The notes under the pieces were generated by a model that was given only the letters and a program-made list of their open reading frames with translations, was not told where the DNA came from and searched no databases. Below, in pieces: positions 17,666-25,203 of a stretch of 39,807 nucleotides of DNA. The first letter of the stretch is position 1, and each line of letters opens with the position of its first letter. Origin of the DNA: Clostridium sp. UBA4746 (GTDB lineage Bacteria; Bacillota; Clostridia; Clostridiales; Clostridiaceae); assembly GCA_002403785.1 (NCBI GenBank), contig DHIM01000281.1:1-39807 (forward strand), in the 5' to 3' direction. Both the position numbers and the translations under genes were made by a program.

Positions 17666-17974
17666 CTAAATCCTCCTTATTGAATCTTGCGGTTAACCAC
17701 TATTAATTATTACAAAAGCAATTATGCAAAATAGTAATGATAATATGCATAAAATAATAGCAGCAACAAGTAGTATACACCTAAATGCGAATAACTTGCA
17801 ATAACCCTATTAATATTATTGACAAATAATTATATAAATATATCTCATAAAATTTATATAATTGGTAAAACTGTATATGATGATACTTTATTTTATAGCA
17901 TATTTAATATTGCTTGAGTATCTTTTAATAAAAACGCTTATTTTTATGCGTTTAATAAGAAAGGTAGTGTTATT
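17666..17974. promoter_or_regulatory. Divergent intergenic region with candidate metal-regulator operator
   Basis: A perfect 7-bp inverted repeat, TTATGCA and TGCATAA, spans 17722-17752 around AT-rich sequence containing GTAATGATAAT, a Fur/Zur-like half site. It lies 57-87 bases upstream of the metal ATPase start, so a Zur, Fur or MntR operator is plausible but unproven. TTGACA occurs at 17819-17824 without a convincing -10. A degraded copy of the dispersed repeat is at 17690-17711. Confidence 0.4.
17690..17711 (+). repeat. Degraded REP-like repeat copy
   Basis: CGGTTAACCACTATTAATTA matches the 3' part of the family (CGGTTAACAACTATTAA) with one change but lacks the GGGGA start. Confidence 0.4.
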
Positions 17975-18235
17975 ATGAATAAAAACGAAGGTTCAACCCA
18001 TGCGATTAGTAGAGTAGCGAAAGACAGTAAAGGAGAAATCACAGCATATGAACTTGAAAATGGAGAAATAGTTTCAAAAGAACAAGCTGTATTACTTGCG
18101 AAACAAGGAAATATAAGTGGGGTTTCTGTCTCAACTTCAAAAAAAGGTGAAGAGTTCTTAAGAAGTTTACCAGATCAAGATAAAGGCAATAATTTAGATA
18201 GTTTGCCCGTTATAGACGATAATGATATATATTAA
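17975..18235 (+). CDS. DUF3892 family small protein
   Basis: 86-aa protein matching the DUF3892 pattern: an N-terminal AISRVAKDSKGEITAYEL, then a GNISGVSVSTSKKGEEFLR block and the conserved end NLDSLPVI. Such proteins are common in Clostridia and Bacilli; their function is unknown. No signal peptide or membrane segment. The ATG has AGAAAGG upstream, and a terminator follows 32 bases after the stop, so it is a single-gene unit. An inverted repeat AAACGC/GCGTTT lies just before the ribosome site. Confidence 0.85.
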   Translation: MNKNEGSTHAISRVAKDSKGEITAYELENGEIVSKEQAVLLAKQGNISGVSVSTSKKGEEFLRSLPDQDKGNNLDSLPVIDDNDIY

Positions 18236-18267
18236 CAAATAATATTAATATTTATGCAATATTTAAG

Positions 18268-18298
18268 AGCAGGGACATTCAGATGTCTCTGCTTTTTT
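18268..18298 (+). terminator. Terminator after the DUF3892 gene
   Basis: AGCAGGGACAT pairs with ATGTCTCTGCT (one wobble) around TCAG, followed by six T. Confidence 0.9.
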
Positions 18299-18301
18299 AT
18301 G

Positions 18302-18375
18302 GTGCGCCCAGCATGGGCGCAATCTAAAGGGTGAAAGTCCTTAGCACGGGTTGATAGCACCAAGTGTATTAAGAA
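18302..18375 (+). mobile_element. Truncated 5' end of a group II intron
   Basis: Begins with the intron boundary motif GTGCG (GTGCGCCCAGCATGGGCGC) and continues with the domain I segment AATCTAAAGGGTGAAAGTCC and then CACCAAGTGTATTAAG. This matches the usual start of bacterial group II intron RNA. Homology fades after about 75 bases: no domains II-VI and no reverse transcriptase follow before cobT. It starts four bases after the T tract of the preceding terminator, a site type favoured by class C introns. A REP-like repeat begins about ten bases beyond the break. Confidence 0.65.
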
Positions 18376-18385
18376 AGTAAAGAAA

Positions 18386-18406
18386 GGGGGACGGTTAACA
18401 AATAAT
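18386..18406 (+). repeat. REP-like repeat copy R3
   Basis: GGGGGACGGTTAACAAATAA. Directly downstream of the intron fragment. Confidence 0.8.
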
Positions 18407-18454
18407 AAATGTTTTTAAAGATAAAAAGATTATCAATAAGGGAAACAACAAGAA

Positions 18455-18474
18455 GGGACTGTTAATAACTAATG
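18455..18474 (+). repeat. REP-like repeat copy R4
   Basis: GGGACTGTTAATAACTAATG, same orientation as R3, about 50 bases on. The T in GACTG departs from the R (A/G) of the family. Confidence 0.8.
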
Positions 18475-18505
18475 TATATTTTTCTAAGGCAATTGGTGAT
18501 TTTCC

Positions 18506-18534
18506 TTGAAAAAGTTTTTTTTTTAGAATACTAT
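18506..18534 (+). promoter_or_regulatory. Candidate promoter for cobTCS
   Basis: TTGAAA, 17 bases, TACTAT, with a T-rich spacer, about 130 bases before cobT. No cobalamin riboswitch (no B12 box) is visible between here and cobT. Confidence 0.35.
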
Positions 18535-18662
18535 AAAGGTGTATTTAAAGAGACTTACATTGCTATTAGGCGTATAAAATAGGATTTTTATATCGCAATA
18601 ATATTTCTTTTTTATTATGTAACGATTTTTAATAGACTTAGACTAGCAGGGGGATAAACAAA

Positions 18663-19745
18663 ATGGAAATTTTCAAAAATACATTACAATGTATTGAACC
18701 ACTAAATAAAGAAGCTATTAAAAATGCATGTGAAAGACTTGACAGTTTAACAAAACCTATTGGAAGTCTTGGTGAAATAGAAAACATTATAGCAAAGATG
18801 GCGGGAATTACTGGAAAGGTACATAACAAAATTAATAAAAAGAATGTGGTTATAATGTGCGGCGATAATGGCGTTGTAGATGAGGGAGTTTCTAATTGCC
18901 CCAAAAGTGTAACGGCTACAGTTACTGATAATTTCACAAAGAAAATTACAGGGGTATATGTTTTATCAAAATTTGCTGGAAGTGACATTACCGTTGTAGA
19001 TGTAGGCGTTGATGTGGTTTTTAACAATCCTAAAATTATAAATAAAAAGATTGCATATGGCACCATGAATATGATGAAAGGGCCTGCAATGACTAAAGAA
19101 CAAACAATTAAAGCTATAGAAGTTGGGATTGCCACAGTTGATGATTTAGTAGATAAGGGTTATGATTTGTTTGGAACTGGGGAAATGGGTGTAGGAAATA
19201 CAGCCACAAGCGCGGCTATTTTAAGCGTTTTTTCCGGATTAGAGGTAGATATGGCAGTAGGTAAAGGATCTGGAATTACAGAGGAACAATATATTAATAA
19301 AAAAAGAGTAATTAAAAAGTCCATTGAAGTTAACAAGCCTGATAAGAATGATGTTATTGATGTGCTTTCAAAAGTTGGAGGATTCGATATCGCAGGATTA
19401 TGTGGTTGTTTTCTGTCAGCTGCGAAAAATAGAGTACCCATTGTTATTGATGGCTTTATATCCTCAGCAGCCGCTCTGTGTGCCTATAAATTAAACCCTC
19501 TAGTAATAGGGTATATATTTGCATCTCACTTATCTGCGGAACCTGGAGCCTCCTTTATAATGAATGAAATAGGATTAAAACCTATGCTGAATCTAAACAT
19601 GAGATTAGGGGAGGGGTCAGGCTGCCCTCTTGCTTTCAATATAATTGAGGCGGCTTTGTTCACAATGGATAATATGGGGACCTTTGAAGAGGCCACACTT
19701 GATAGCACAAAGTATATAGATATAAGGGAGAATACCATAGGGTAG
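18663..19745 (+). CDS. cobT: Nicotinate-nucleotide:dimethylbenzimidazole phosphoribosyltransferase
   Basis: Activates the lower base by making alpha-ribazole phosphate from nicotinate mononucleotide. 360 aa, normal length. Motifs: SLGEIENIIAKMAGI near the N terminus, VIMCGDNGVVDEGVS, GEMGVGNTATSAA in the middle, and the late SHLSAEPGASF that holds the catalytic-type Glu. The ATG follows AGGGGG. First gene of cobT-cobC-cobS for lower-ligand assembly. No base synthesis (bza) genes are visible nearby. Confidence 0.95.
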   Translation: MEIFKNTLQCIEPLNKEAIKNACERLDSLTKPIGSLGEIENIIAKMAGITGKVHNKINKKNVVIMCGDNGVVDEGVSNCPKSVTATVTDNFTKKITGVYVLSKFAGSDITVVDVGVDVVFNNPKIINKKIAYGTMNMMKGPAMTKEQTIKAIEVGIATVDDLVDKGYDLFGTGEMGVGNTATSAAILSVFSGLEVDMAVGKGSGITEEQYINKKRVIKKSIEVNKPDKNDVIDVLSKVGGFDIAGLCGCFLSAAKNRVPIVIDGFISSAAALCAYKLNPLVIGYIFASHLSAEPGASFIMNEIGLKPMLNLNMRLGEGSGCPLAFNIIEAALFTMDNMGTFEEATLDSTKYIDIRENTIG

Positions 19746-19762
19746 AATTTAGGTGTAAAATT

Positions 19763-20350
19763 ATGAATATATATTTGTTAAGGCATGGCCAGACTGAAGA
19801 AAATAGAAAAGGTTCTTATTATGGCAATATGGATATAAGCCTAAATGCAATTGGAATTAGCCAAGGTATTAAAGCTAGAGCCTTCTTTAATGACATAAAA
19901 TTAGATAGAGTATATGTTAGCAATAAAAGAAGAACCTTAGAAATGGCAAAGCTAGTTTTAGGAGAAAAGAAAATTGAAGTCATACAGGATAATAGAATAA
20001 ATGAAACTAATTTTGGAGATTTTGAGGGGAAAACCTACGATGAAATTGTGACGCTCTATCCAAAAGAAAGCATGTGTTGGCGAGATAATTGGAAGGAATT
20101 TATACCACCTAATGGAGAAAGTTATATTAAGTTGTGTGAAAGAGTTAAGACCTTTATGGAACATATTAAAAAATTAGATGGAGAGAATATTTTAGTATGT
20201 GCTCATTCAGGGGTTATCAGAGCTATATATTGTTATATTATGAACGAAAACATAGAGTTGTTTTGGAAATTTGGTTGTAAAAATGGTGATATAAGTCTTA
20301 TAAAATACGAATATGGTAATTTATATATTGATGCCATTATGCATATTTAG
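19763..20350 (+). CDS. cobC: Alpha-ribazole phosphatase, histidine phosphatase family
   Basis: Removes the phosphate from alpha-ribazole-5-phosphate (or the cobalamin phosphate) at the end of the pathway. The phosphohistidine motif is LLRHGQTEENRKG at residues 5-17, and the second catalytic His lies in VCAHSGVIRAI. 195 aa is typical. The sequence alone could be another phosphoglycerate-mutase-like phosphatase, but its position between cobT and cobS makes CobC the likely identity. It starts 17 bases after cobT. Confidence 0.88.
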   Translation: MNIYLLRHGQTEENRKGSYYGNMDISLNAIGISQGIKARAFFNDIKLDRVYVSNKRRTLEMAKLVLGEKKIEVIQDNRINETNFGDFEGKTYDEIVTLYPKESMCWRDNWKEFIPPNGESYIKLCERVKTFMEHIKKLDGENILVCAHSGVIRAIYCYIMNENIELFWKFGCKNGDISLIKYEYGNLYIDAIMHI

Positions 20351-20528
20351 AAACTAATTTGTCCCATAAGCATATATAAAAATACTGTTTGAAATATTTA
20401 TATTAAAAGCCAATATAAAGAGTTAGGACTTGGACTATTTTTTTGTTGGCTCCAATTAAAATTAAAGTGATTGTTACTTTTTAGGAAAGAGGTGAGTTTT
20501 GCAAGGATAATCTTTGCAAGAAAATAAG

Positions 20529-21281
20529 ATGAGAGAATATTTAAATGATTTTTTACTTTTTTTTCAGTTTTTTACACGTATACCTATAAATAAAAGTTTG
20601 AACTGTGATAAAGATAACTTTAGGCGAGGGTCTATATTTTTTCCTGTGGTAGGATTATTTATAGGGATTGTCCAGTGGTTAATATATTACATTTTAATAA
20701 AAGTACTACCAGTGAATATTACAGCAGTATTTGTAGTTATTTTACCAATAGTTATAACTGGAGGGTTGCATGTGGATGGACTCGGTGATACATGTGATGG
20801 TTTCTTTTCATTAAAAGGTGACAAATATAAAATAATAGAAGTTATGAAGGACAGCACAGTAGGGACTTACGCTACTATTGCTGTAGTATTTGATATGTTA
20901 GCACGATATGCAGCAGTGAACACTATCATGGAAATAAATTTACCACTTATATTAATTGCAACACCAATAATTGCGAGATTTACTGTGGTTTTTATATCTT
21001 TTATAGGGAAAAATGCTAAAGAGACAGGTTCAGGTAATATATTTATTGGTAATATTGATGTGAAAAGGTTAGTAATTACGGGTATTATAACTATTTTACT
21101 TGGAACTTTATTAATAGGATTAAATAAAAGTGTTATGTTAATAATTCCAGCGTTACTTTTAAGTTTCTTGTTTAATAAGTTTTGCGAGAGCAAAATTACT
21201 GGACTTACAGGAGATAGTCTGGGAGCTAATAATGAATTAGTTGAAATTTTAACTATGATTTTGTTTATAGCAATAAATTAG
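20529..21281 (+). CDS. cobS: Adenosylcobinamide-GDP ribazoletransferase (cobalamin synthase)
   Basis: Membrane enzyme that joins adenosylcobinamide-GDP with alpha-ribazole. Hydrophobic throughout, about six membrane segments, with the family motif HVDGLGDTCDGFF near residue 83 and TGDSLGANNE near the C terminus. 250 aa from ATG 20529, whose MREYLNDFLLFFQFFTRIPI fits the family start. The only good ribosome site (GAGGTG, about 20489-20494) is placed for a TTG at 20499 that meets TAA after three codons; a TTG at 20514 is also in frame. The start is therefore uncertain; see findings. Confidence 0.92.
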   Translation: MREYLNDFLLFFQFFTRIPINKSLNCDKDNFRRGSIFFPVVGLFIGIVQWLIYYILIKVLPVNITAVFVVILPIVITGGLHVDGLGDTCDGFFSLKGDKYKIIEVMKDSTVGTYATIAVVFDMLARYAAVNTIMEINLPLILIATPIIARFTVVFISFIGKNAKETGSGNIFIGNIDVKRLVITGIITILLGTLLIGLNKSVMLIIPALLLSFLFNKFCESKITGLTGDSLGANNELVEILTMILFIAIN

Positions 21282-21335
21282 TGTAATTATCTTAGCTAAG
21301 ATTAGATTAAAAGAGTGTACGGTTACCGTTAAAAA

Positions 21336-21355
21336 GGGGGGACGATTAACAATCA
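21336..21355 (+). repeat. REP-like repeat copy R5, flanks the transposase
   Basis: GGGGGGACGATTAACAATCA, plus orientation, 225 bases beyond the 3' end of the minus-strand transposase. With R6 it forms an inverted flanking pair. Confidence 0.8.
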
Positions 21356-21449
21356 TTTAGTTTTTAATTTGGTTGAGTTTTTATGTGGAAGTTGTGCCTT
21401 GAAGTGGAGAATGTATAAGTTATATACTTATTTTATTATTCCAGTGTTA

Positions 21450-21478
21450 TACATTAACAAACATTGTATGTTAATGTA
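21450..21478. repeat. Hairpin at the 3' flank of the transposase gene
   Basis: TACATTAACA and TGTTAATGTA form a perfect 10-bp inverted repeat around nine bases, between R5 and the transposase stop. No T tract on either strand, so not a standard terminator. It could be a structured end recognised by the Y1 enzyme. The rest of 21282-21580 shows nothing supportable. Confidence 0.45.
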
Positions 21479-21580
21479 CTTGTCCAATTTTATTGAATAT
21501 TAAGTGAATAATTAAAATAGATTTAACAGTTATATTTAAAATGTGTATTTAGTCATTTAACAAAAAAGAATTAGTTTTTA

Positions 21581-22495
21581 TTAATAAGCATGAAATTTAA
21601 TAAAATCTTCAATGATATTTTCATATTTTGTATCTCTACCAATTAATTCTATGCCAATAGTGCTTAATCTTGATATTCTAGCTTGTGTAATATTGCCAAG
21701 TGCATTAGATATATCACTGGATTTAAAATTACAAAGACATCTCATTAAAACTACTGTTAATGCTTTTGCATGTACAAGCTTTCTGCTGTACTTAGTATAA
21801 AGTTGAACCTTTGATATATTCATTTTAAATACTATATAGCCTAATATATCTTCTGATTTAAAGTTGCGAGGAAGTGTTTTTCTTACACTTTTATACTCTG
21901 TTTTTTCATCTTGAAATTCAACTTCTTGTTTTAATTTTTCTTTGTTACACTTAAAAACAAGGTTATAGTAATTTTTTCGTGCTTTTTTAAGGTTATTACC
22001 AAAAAAACTCATAATAAATCCATAATCAATTAATTTAAAGAAGTCATGTCTTTTTCCTAAAAATATTGCTAGGCTAGAGAAAGCATATTTTTCAGGACAA
22101 TTTGTGTATTCGCCTATATCTGTAGGATTATTGTGCATATATATAGATAAAGTCTTCAAATATCTTTCATTATTAACTATTTTACTCTTAAATCTATCTT
22201 TAAAAAGATGTCCTTCTCTTTTATATTTTCTATTAAAATACATGGCATAAGAAAAATTTATTCCATGCATAACTTTTGATATATCTGAGCCATTAGCATC
22301 AATCATTAAATGTGAATGTGTATCCATGAGACAGTACCCATAAATCTTAAAATTATATAGAGTCTTATACTTTTTTATAAGAAATAAATACTTATTCTTA
22401 TCCTCATTATCCCTAAATAAAGTTACTTCACTGATACTCTTACACATGATATGAAATATTGAGTCATCTGTTTTTACCCTTGGCTTTCTTGGCAT
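21581..22495 (-). CDS. REP-associated tyrosine (Y1) transposase, RAYT/IS200-like
   Basis: Single-strand DNA transposase of the Y1 HUH class. It starts with the RAYT signature MPRKPR, then HIMCKS and YGYCLMDTHSHLMI with the metal-binding HxH at His60/His62, GHLFKDRFKSKIV near residue 95, and the tyrosine helix RYLKTLSIYMHNNP with Tyr112 or Tyr119 as nucleophile. A C-terminal extension of about 90 residues (from SEDILGYIVFKM) resembles a DnaA domain IV-like helix-turn-helix seen in some clostridial members. 304 aa and intact. ATG 22495 follows GAGGTG. It lies opposite in strand between cobS and the cobalamin riboswitch and is flanked by inverted copies of the dispersed repeat. Confidence 0.9.
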   Translation of the reverse strand: MPRKPRVKTDDSIFHIMCKSISEVTLFRDNEDKNKYLFLIKKYKTLYNFKIYGYCLMDTHSHLMIDANGSDISKVMHGINFSYAMYFNRKYKREGHLFKDRFKSKIVNNERYLKTLSIYMHNNPTDIGEYTNCPEKYAFSSLAIFLGKRHDFFKLIDYGFIMSFFGNNLKKARKNYYNLVFKCNKEKLKQEVEFQDEKTEYKSVRKTLPRNFKSEDILGYIVFKMNISKVQLYTKYSRKLVHAKALTVVLMRCLCNFKSSDISNALGNITQARISRLSTIGIELIGRDTKYENIIEDFIKFHAY

Positions 22496-22599
22496 AAAAA
22501 ATCACCTCACTTATAAACTTTTATTAAAATTATTGCCTATTAAGCAATATGATATTCATATGCTTAGGTTATAGTTTTTAGGCTGTATATATATATAAA

Positions 22600-22617
22600 T
22601 AGTTGTTAACTGTCCCC
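22600..22617 (-). repeat. REP-like repeat copy R6, flanks the transposase
   Basis: TAGTTGTTAACTGTCCCC, minus orientation, 105 bases upstream of the transposase start. It faces R5 across the gene. Confidence 0.85.
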
Positions 22618-22670
22618 GGTTACGGTTGATTTCCTGGTTAATTTTAAATTCTCACACTGTAGACTGAATA

Positions 22671-22699
22671 TTGACAGTCTGGCCTAAATATAATAAACT
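22671..22699 (+). promoter_or_regulatory. Candidate promoter for the riboswitch-led cbi operon
   Basis: Consensus -35 TTGACA at 22671-22676, 17-base spacer and a weak -10 TAAACT, just before the cobalamin aptamer. A better TATAAT at 22689-22694 is only 12 bases from the -35. The -35 is enclosed by the inverted repeat AGACTG/CAGTCT. Confidence 0.45.
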
Positions 22700-22721
22700 A
22701 ATAATAGAAAATCAAATAGAA

Positions 22722-22922
22722 TTTTAGGTGCCTAGTATTAGGTGAAAAGGGAATGCGGTAAAATCCGCAGCAGCCCCCGCTACTGTAATTGAGGATAAAC
22801 CTTTAAATACCAGTCTACAGATTTGAAATGAAAAACAATGTTTAAAAGCAATGTATATCATTTTAACAATGATGAAGGGTAAGTTAAGGAAAAATCAAAA
22901 GCCAGGAGACCTGCCTAAATGA
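22722..22922 (+). promoter_or_regulatory. Cobalamin riboswitch aptamer
   Basis: Binds a cobalamin and controls the long cbi operon. P1 TTTAGG/CCTAAA closes the element; the conserved GGGAATGCGGT with GTGAAAAT-like bases, then CCGCAGCAGCCCCCGCTACTG, and finally the B12 box AGCCAGGAGACCTGCCT at about 22900-22916 are all present. The downstream expression platform is a terminator at 22985-23020 with a competing antiterminator: ACTTTTTAAT (22949-22958) is a perfect complement of ATTAAAAAGT (22982-22991). Cobalamin should therefore repress by termination. Confidence 0.95.
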
Positions 22923-22984
22923 TGTTAACAAGCTTTCGGAGGGAAAGAACTTTTTAATATAGTTAATTTAATTATAAATTAATT

Positions 22985-23020
22985 AAAAAGTAGTCGCTAT
23001 CTTAAGTGAACTACTTTTTT
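22985..23020 (+). terminator. Riboswitch-controlled terminator before cbiK
   Basis: AAAAAGTAGT pairs with ACTACTTTTT, with an inner CGCT/AGTG helix and one bulged A, followed by T and another T run. Confidence 0.88.
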
Positions 23021-23089
23021 GTTTTTTGAAAAACAGTATTTAAAAGGATAGTTATAATATAAAAAAACATTTAGTAAGGTGGAAAAAAA

Positions 23090-23923
23090 ATGAAGAAGGC
23101 AATATTAGTTGTAAGTTTTGGAACAACATATGAAGATGCAAGAAAAGTAACTATTGATGCAATAGAAGAAAAAATAAAACATACATTTACAGAGTACGAT
23201 ATACGAAGAGCATTTACCTCACATGTTATTCTTAGAGTTCTTAAAAATAGGGATAATATTCATGTGGATACTCCAGAGGAAGCTTTGGAAAAATTGAAAA
23301 ATGAAGGCTATAAGGATGTAATTGTTCAGCCTTTGCATGTTATTCCTGGATCAGAATTTGATTATATAAACAATGTAGTCAAGAGGTATAAGAGCTCTGA
23401 AACATTTGAAAACATTGTGATAGGAAGACCTCTTATTTGTTTTAAGGGAGAAGAGGACGGCGTGCCCGATGACTACTCAATAATGTTAGATGCTCTCACA
23501 AAGCAGTTGCCAAAAAATGACACAGTGATTCTGATGGGTCACGGTACAAACCATATCGCAAATGCAGTATATTGTTGTTTTGAGAGCGTTTTAAGAGATA
23601 GGGGTTTTGAAAATGTGCATGTAGCAACAGTAGAAGGCTACCCAACTTTAGATAGAGTAATACCTAATGTTAGGGCTCGACAGAGTACCGAAGTTATATT
23701 GATGCCACTGCTGTTAGTAGCAGGAGACCACGTAAAAAATGACATGGTAGGAGACTCGGAAGACTCATGGAAGAATATTCTAGAAGCGGAAGGGTTTAAA
23801 GTTAATTTATATATGCATGGTTTAGGAGAAAATAGTAACGTCCAAGATATTTATATACAGCATATTAATGATGTAATCTATGAAAAATTTAAGAATGTAG
23901 GAAAAACACCTAAGGGTATTTAA
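23090..23923 (+). CDS. cbiK: Sirohydrochlorin cobaltochelatase (anaerobic)
   Basis: Inserts cobalt into sirohydrochlorin, the first dedicated step of the early-cobalt route. 277 aa. The chelatase starts KAILVVSFGTTYEDA; the two metal/catalytic histidines are in LMGHGTNH (His151) and LLVAGDHVKND (His214), the spacing expected for CbiK. No signal peptide, so cytoplasmic. First gene after the cobalamin riboswitch, with an AAGGTGG ribosome site. Confidence 0.95.
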   Translation: MKKAILVVSFGTTYEDARKVTIDAIEEKIKHTFTEYDIRRAFTSHVILRVLKNRDNIHVDTPEEALEKLKNEGYKDVIVQPLHVIPGSEFDYINNVVKRYKSSETFENIVIGRPLICFKGEEDGVPDDYSIMLDALTKQLPKNDTVILMGHGTNHIANAVYCCFESVLRDRGFENVHVATVEGYPTLDRVIPNVRARQSTEVILMPLLLVAGDHVKNDMVGDSEDSWKNILEAEGFKVNLYMHGLGENSNVQDIYIQHINDVIYEKFKNVGKTPKGI

Positions 23924-23977
23924 AAATCTGAAAATTAACGCTAGGGTGGATTTACAAGTAAGAAAGGAAGGTATTCA

Positions 23978-25066
23978 ATGATACATGGTGGAGATGTTTA
24001 TACTAATGGATTACTTGAAGGACGAGAATTAATAGATTATAGTTCTAATATAAATCCGTTAGGGGTTCCTAAGAGCTTCATTGATAACATTAGTGACGCC
24101 GTAGATGCCCTAACAAGGTATCCAGATATTCAATATAGAGATGTTCTAAAAGTCTTAGGAGAATACATTGGGTGCCCCCAGGATTATTTTGTTTTAGGAA
24201 ATGGGGCTGCAGAAATAATTGACTTAGTAATAGCTTGCCATAAAAGCTTACTAATAGTGGTGCCTTCCTTTGTAGAGTACGAGATTGATGCTAAGAAGTG
24301 GAATTGTATTATTGAGTATTCTTACTTAAAAGAAAATATTAATGAGGACACCTTATTAAAACATAAATATGCACAGCTCTCCTATGATTATGAAGATATA
24401 CTAAATAAATTGAAAAATGTACAAGGTTTAATTTTAGGTAATCCTAATAATCCTAATGGCAATATCATAGATAAGTCAGAGTTTCAAAAAATTCTTGAGT
24501 ATTGTGAGAGTAATGATAAAGTTATCATAATTGATGAAGCTTTTATAGAATTTACGGGGGATAAGCGGCACAGTTTTGAGGGTTTGGTTAAAATATACAA
24601 ATGTTTATTTATAATAAGAGCTTTAACTAAATTTTTTGCGCTGCCTGGTATAAGATTTGGGTATGGAATAAGTAGTAATGATTGCTTAATAAAATGTATT
24701 AAAGAAAAACAAAATCCTTGGAACATAAACTGTTTTGCAGAAGTGGCTGTACGTCATGTGTTAAAGGATGAAGTATATATACAAAAAAGCGAGAAATGGA
24801 TAAGCGAGGAAAGACCTAGGTTTTTAAAATCATTAAATAATATTTCTTTTATAGATAAGGTATTTTTTACATATGGAAACTATGTATTATGTAAATTAAA
24901 TGGAATAACTTCTGATAAATTTTATAAATTATGTATCGTTCAAGGGTTTGTTATAAGAAAAGCAGACAATTTTAGAGGGCTAGATAAACAATATATAAGG
25001 CTTGCGATCAAGGATAATGGTAGAAATGAAAAATTAATTCAGTGTTTAAAGAACTTTAGAATTTAG
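23978..25066 (+). CDS. cobD: L-threonine-O-3-phosphate decarboxylase (PLP aminotransferase fold)
   Basis: Supplies (R)-1-aminopropan-2-ol phosphate for the nucleotide loop. 362 aa starting MIHGGDVY as in CobD. PLP fold motifs: GNPNNPNG at 154-161, IIDEAFIEF at 184-192, and the Schiff-base Lys218 in RALTKFFALPGIRFGYG. Histidinol-phosphate aminotransferase is the main alternative, but the N terminus and the location in the cobalamin operon favour CobD. RBS AAGGAAGG. Confidence 0.9.
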   Translation: MIHGGDVYTNGLLEGRELIDYSSNINPLGVPKSFIDNISDAVDALTRYPDIQYRDVLKVLGEYIGCPQDYFVLGNGAAEIIDLVIACHKSLLIVVPSFVEYEIDAKKWNCIIEYSYLKENINEDTLLKHKYAQLSYDYEDILNKLKNVQGLILGNPNNPNGNIIDKSEFQKILEYCESNDKVIIIDEAFIEFTGDKRHSFEGLVKIYKCLFIIRALTKFFALPGIRFGYGISSNDCLIKCIKEKQNPWNINCFAEVAVRHVLKDEVYIQKSEKWISEERPRFLKSLNNISFIDKVFFTYGNYVLCKLNGITSDKFYKLCIVQGFVIRKADNFRGLDKQYIRLAIKDNGRNEKLIQCLKNFRI

Positions 25067-25078
25067 TGGGAAAACATT

Positions 25079-25098
25079 GGGGATGGTTAACAATTAAT
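25079..25098 (+). repeat. REP-like repeat copy R7
   Basis: GGGGATGGTTAACAATTAAT, 13 bases after the cobD stop. Confidence 0.85.
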
Positions 25099-25129
25099 CG
25101 GGATTTAGGATAAGTTGAGTTGAAAACTG

Positions 25130-25151
25130 AGGGATAGTTAACAACTAATTG
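25130..25151 (+). repeat. REP-like repeat copy R8
   Basis: AGGGATAGTTAACAACTAAT, same orientation as R7 and about 50 bases on, in the cobD-cbiA gap. Confidence 0.85.
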
Positions 25152-25203
25152 ATTTTTAAATCTTTAAGGAGAGTTCACAGCACATAAAAGGATGTGAATA
25201 TAG

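Noticed and set aside
18480..18662. A second cobalamin riboswitch before cobT
   Set aside because: No B12 box (AGCCAGGAGACC-like) or GCAGCCCCCGCTACTG-like core is present.
18638..19135. 165-codon open frame antisense to cobT
   Set aside because: Hydrophobic-looking but a mirror of cobT codons; no ribosome site, and cobT is certain.
22657..22821. CTGTAGACTG and CAGTCTACAG as an extra riboswitch helix
   Set aside because: The left arm lies upstream of the likely transcription start, so it would not be in the RNA.
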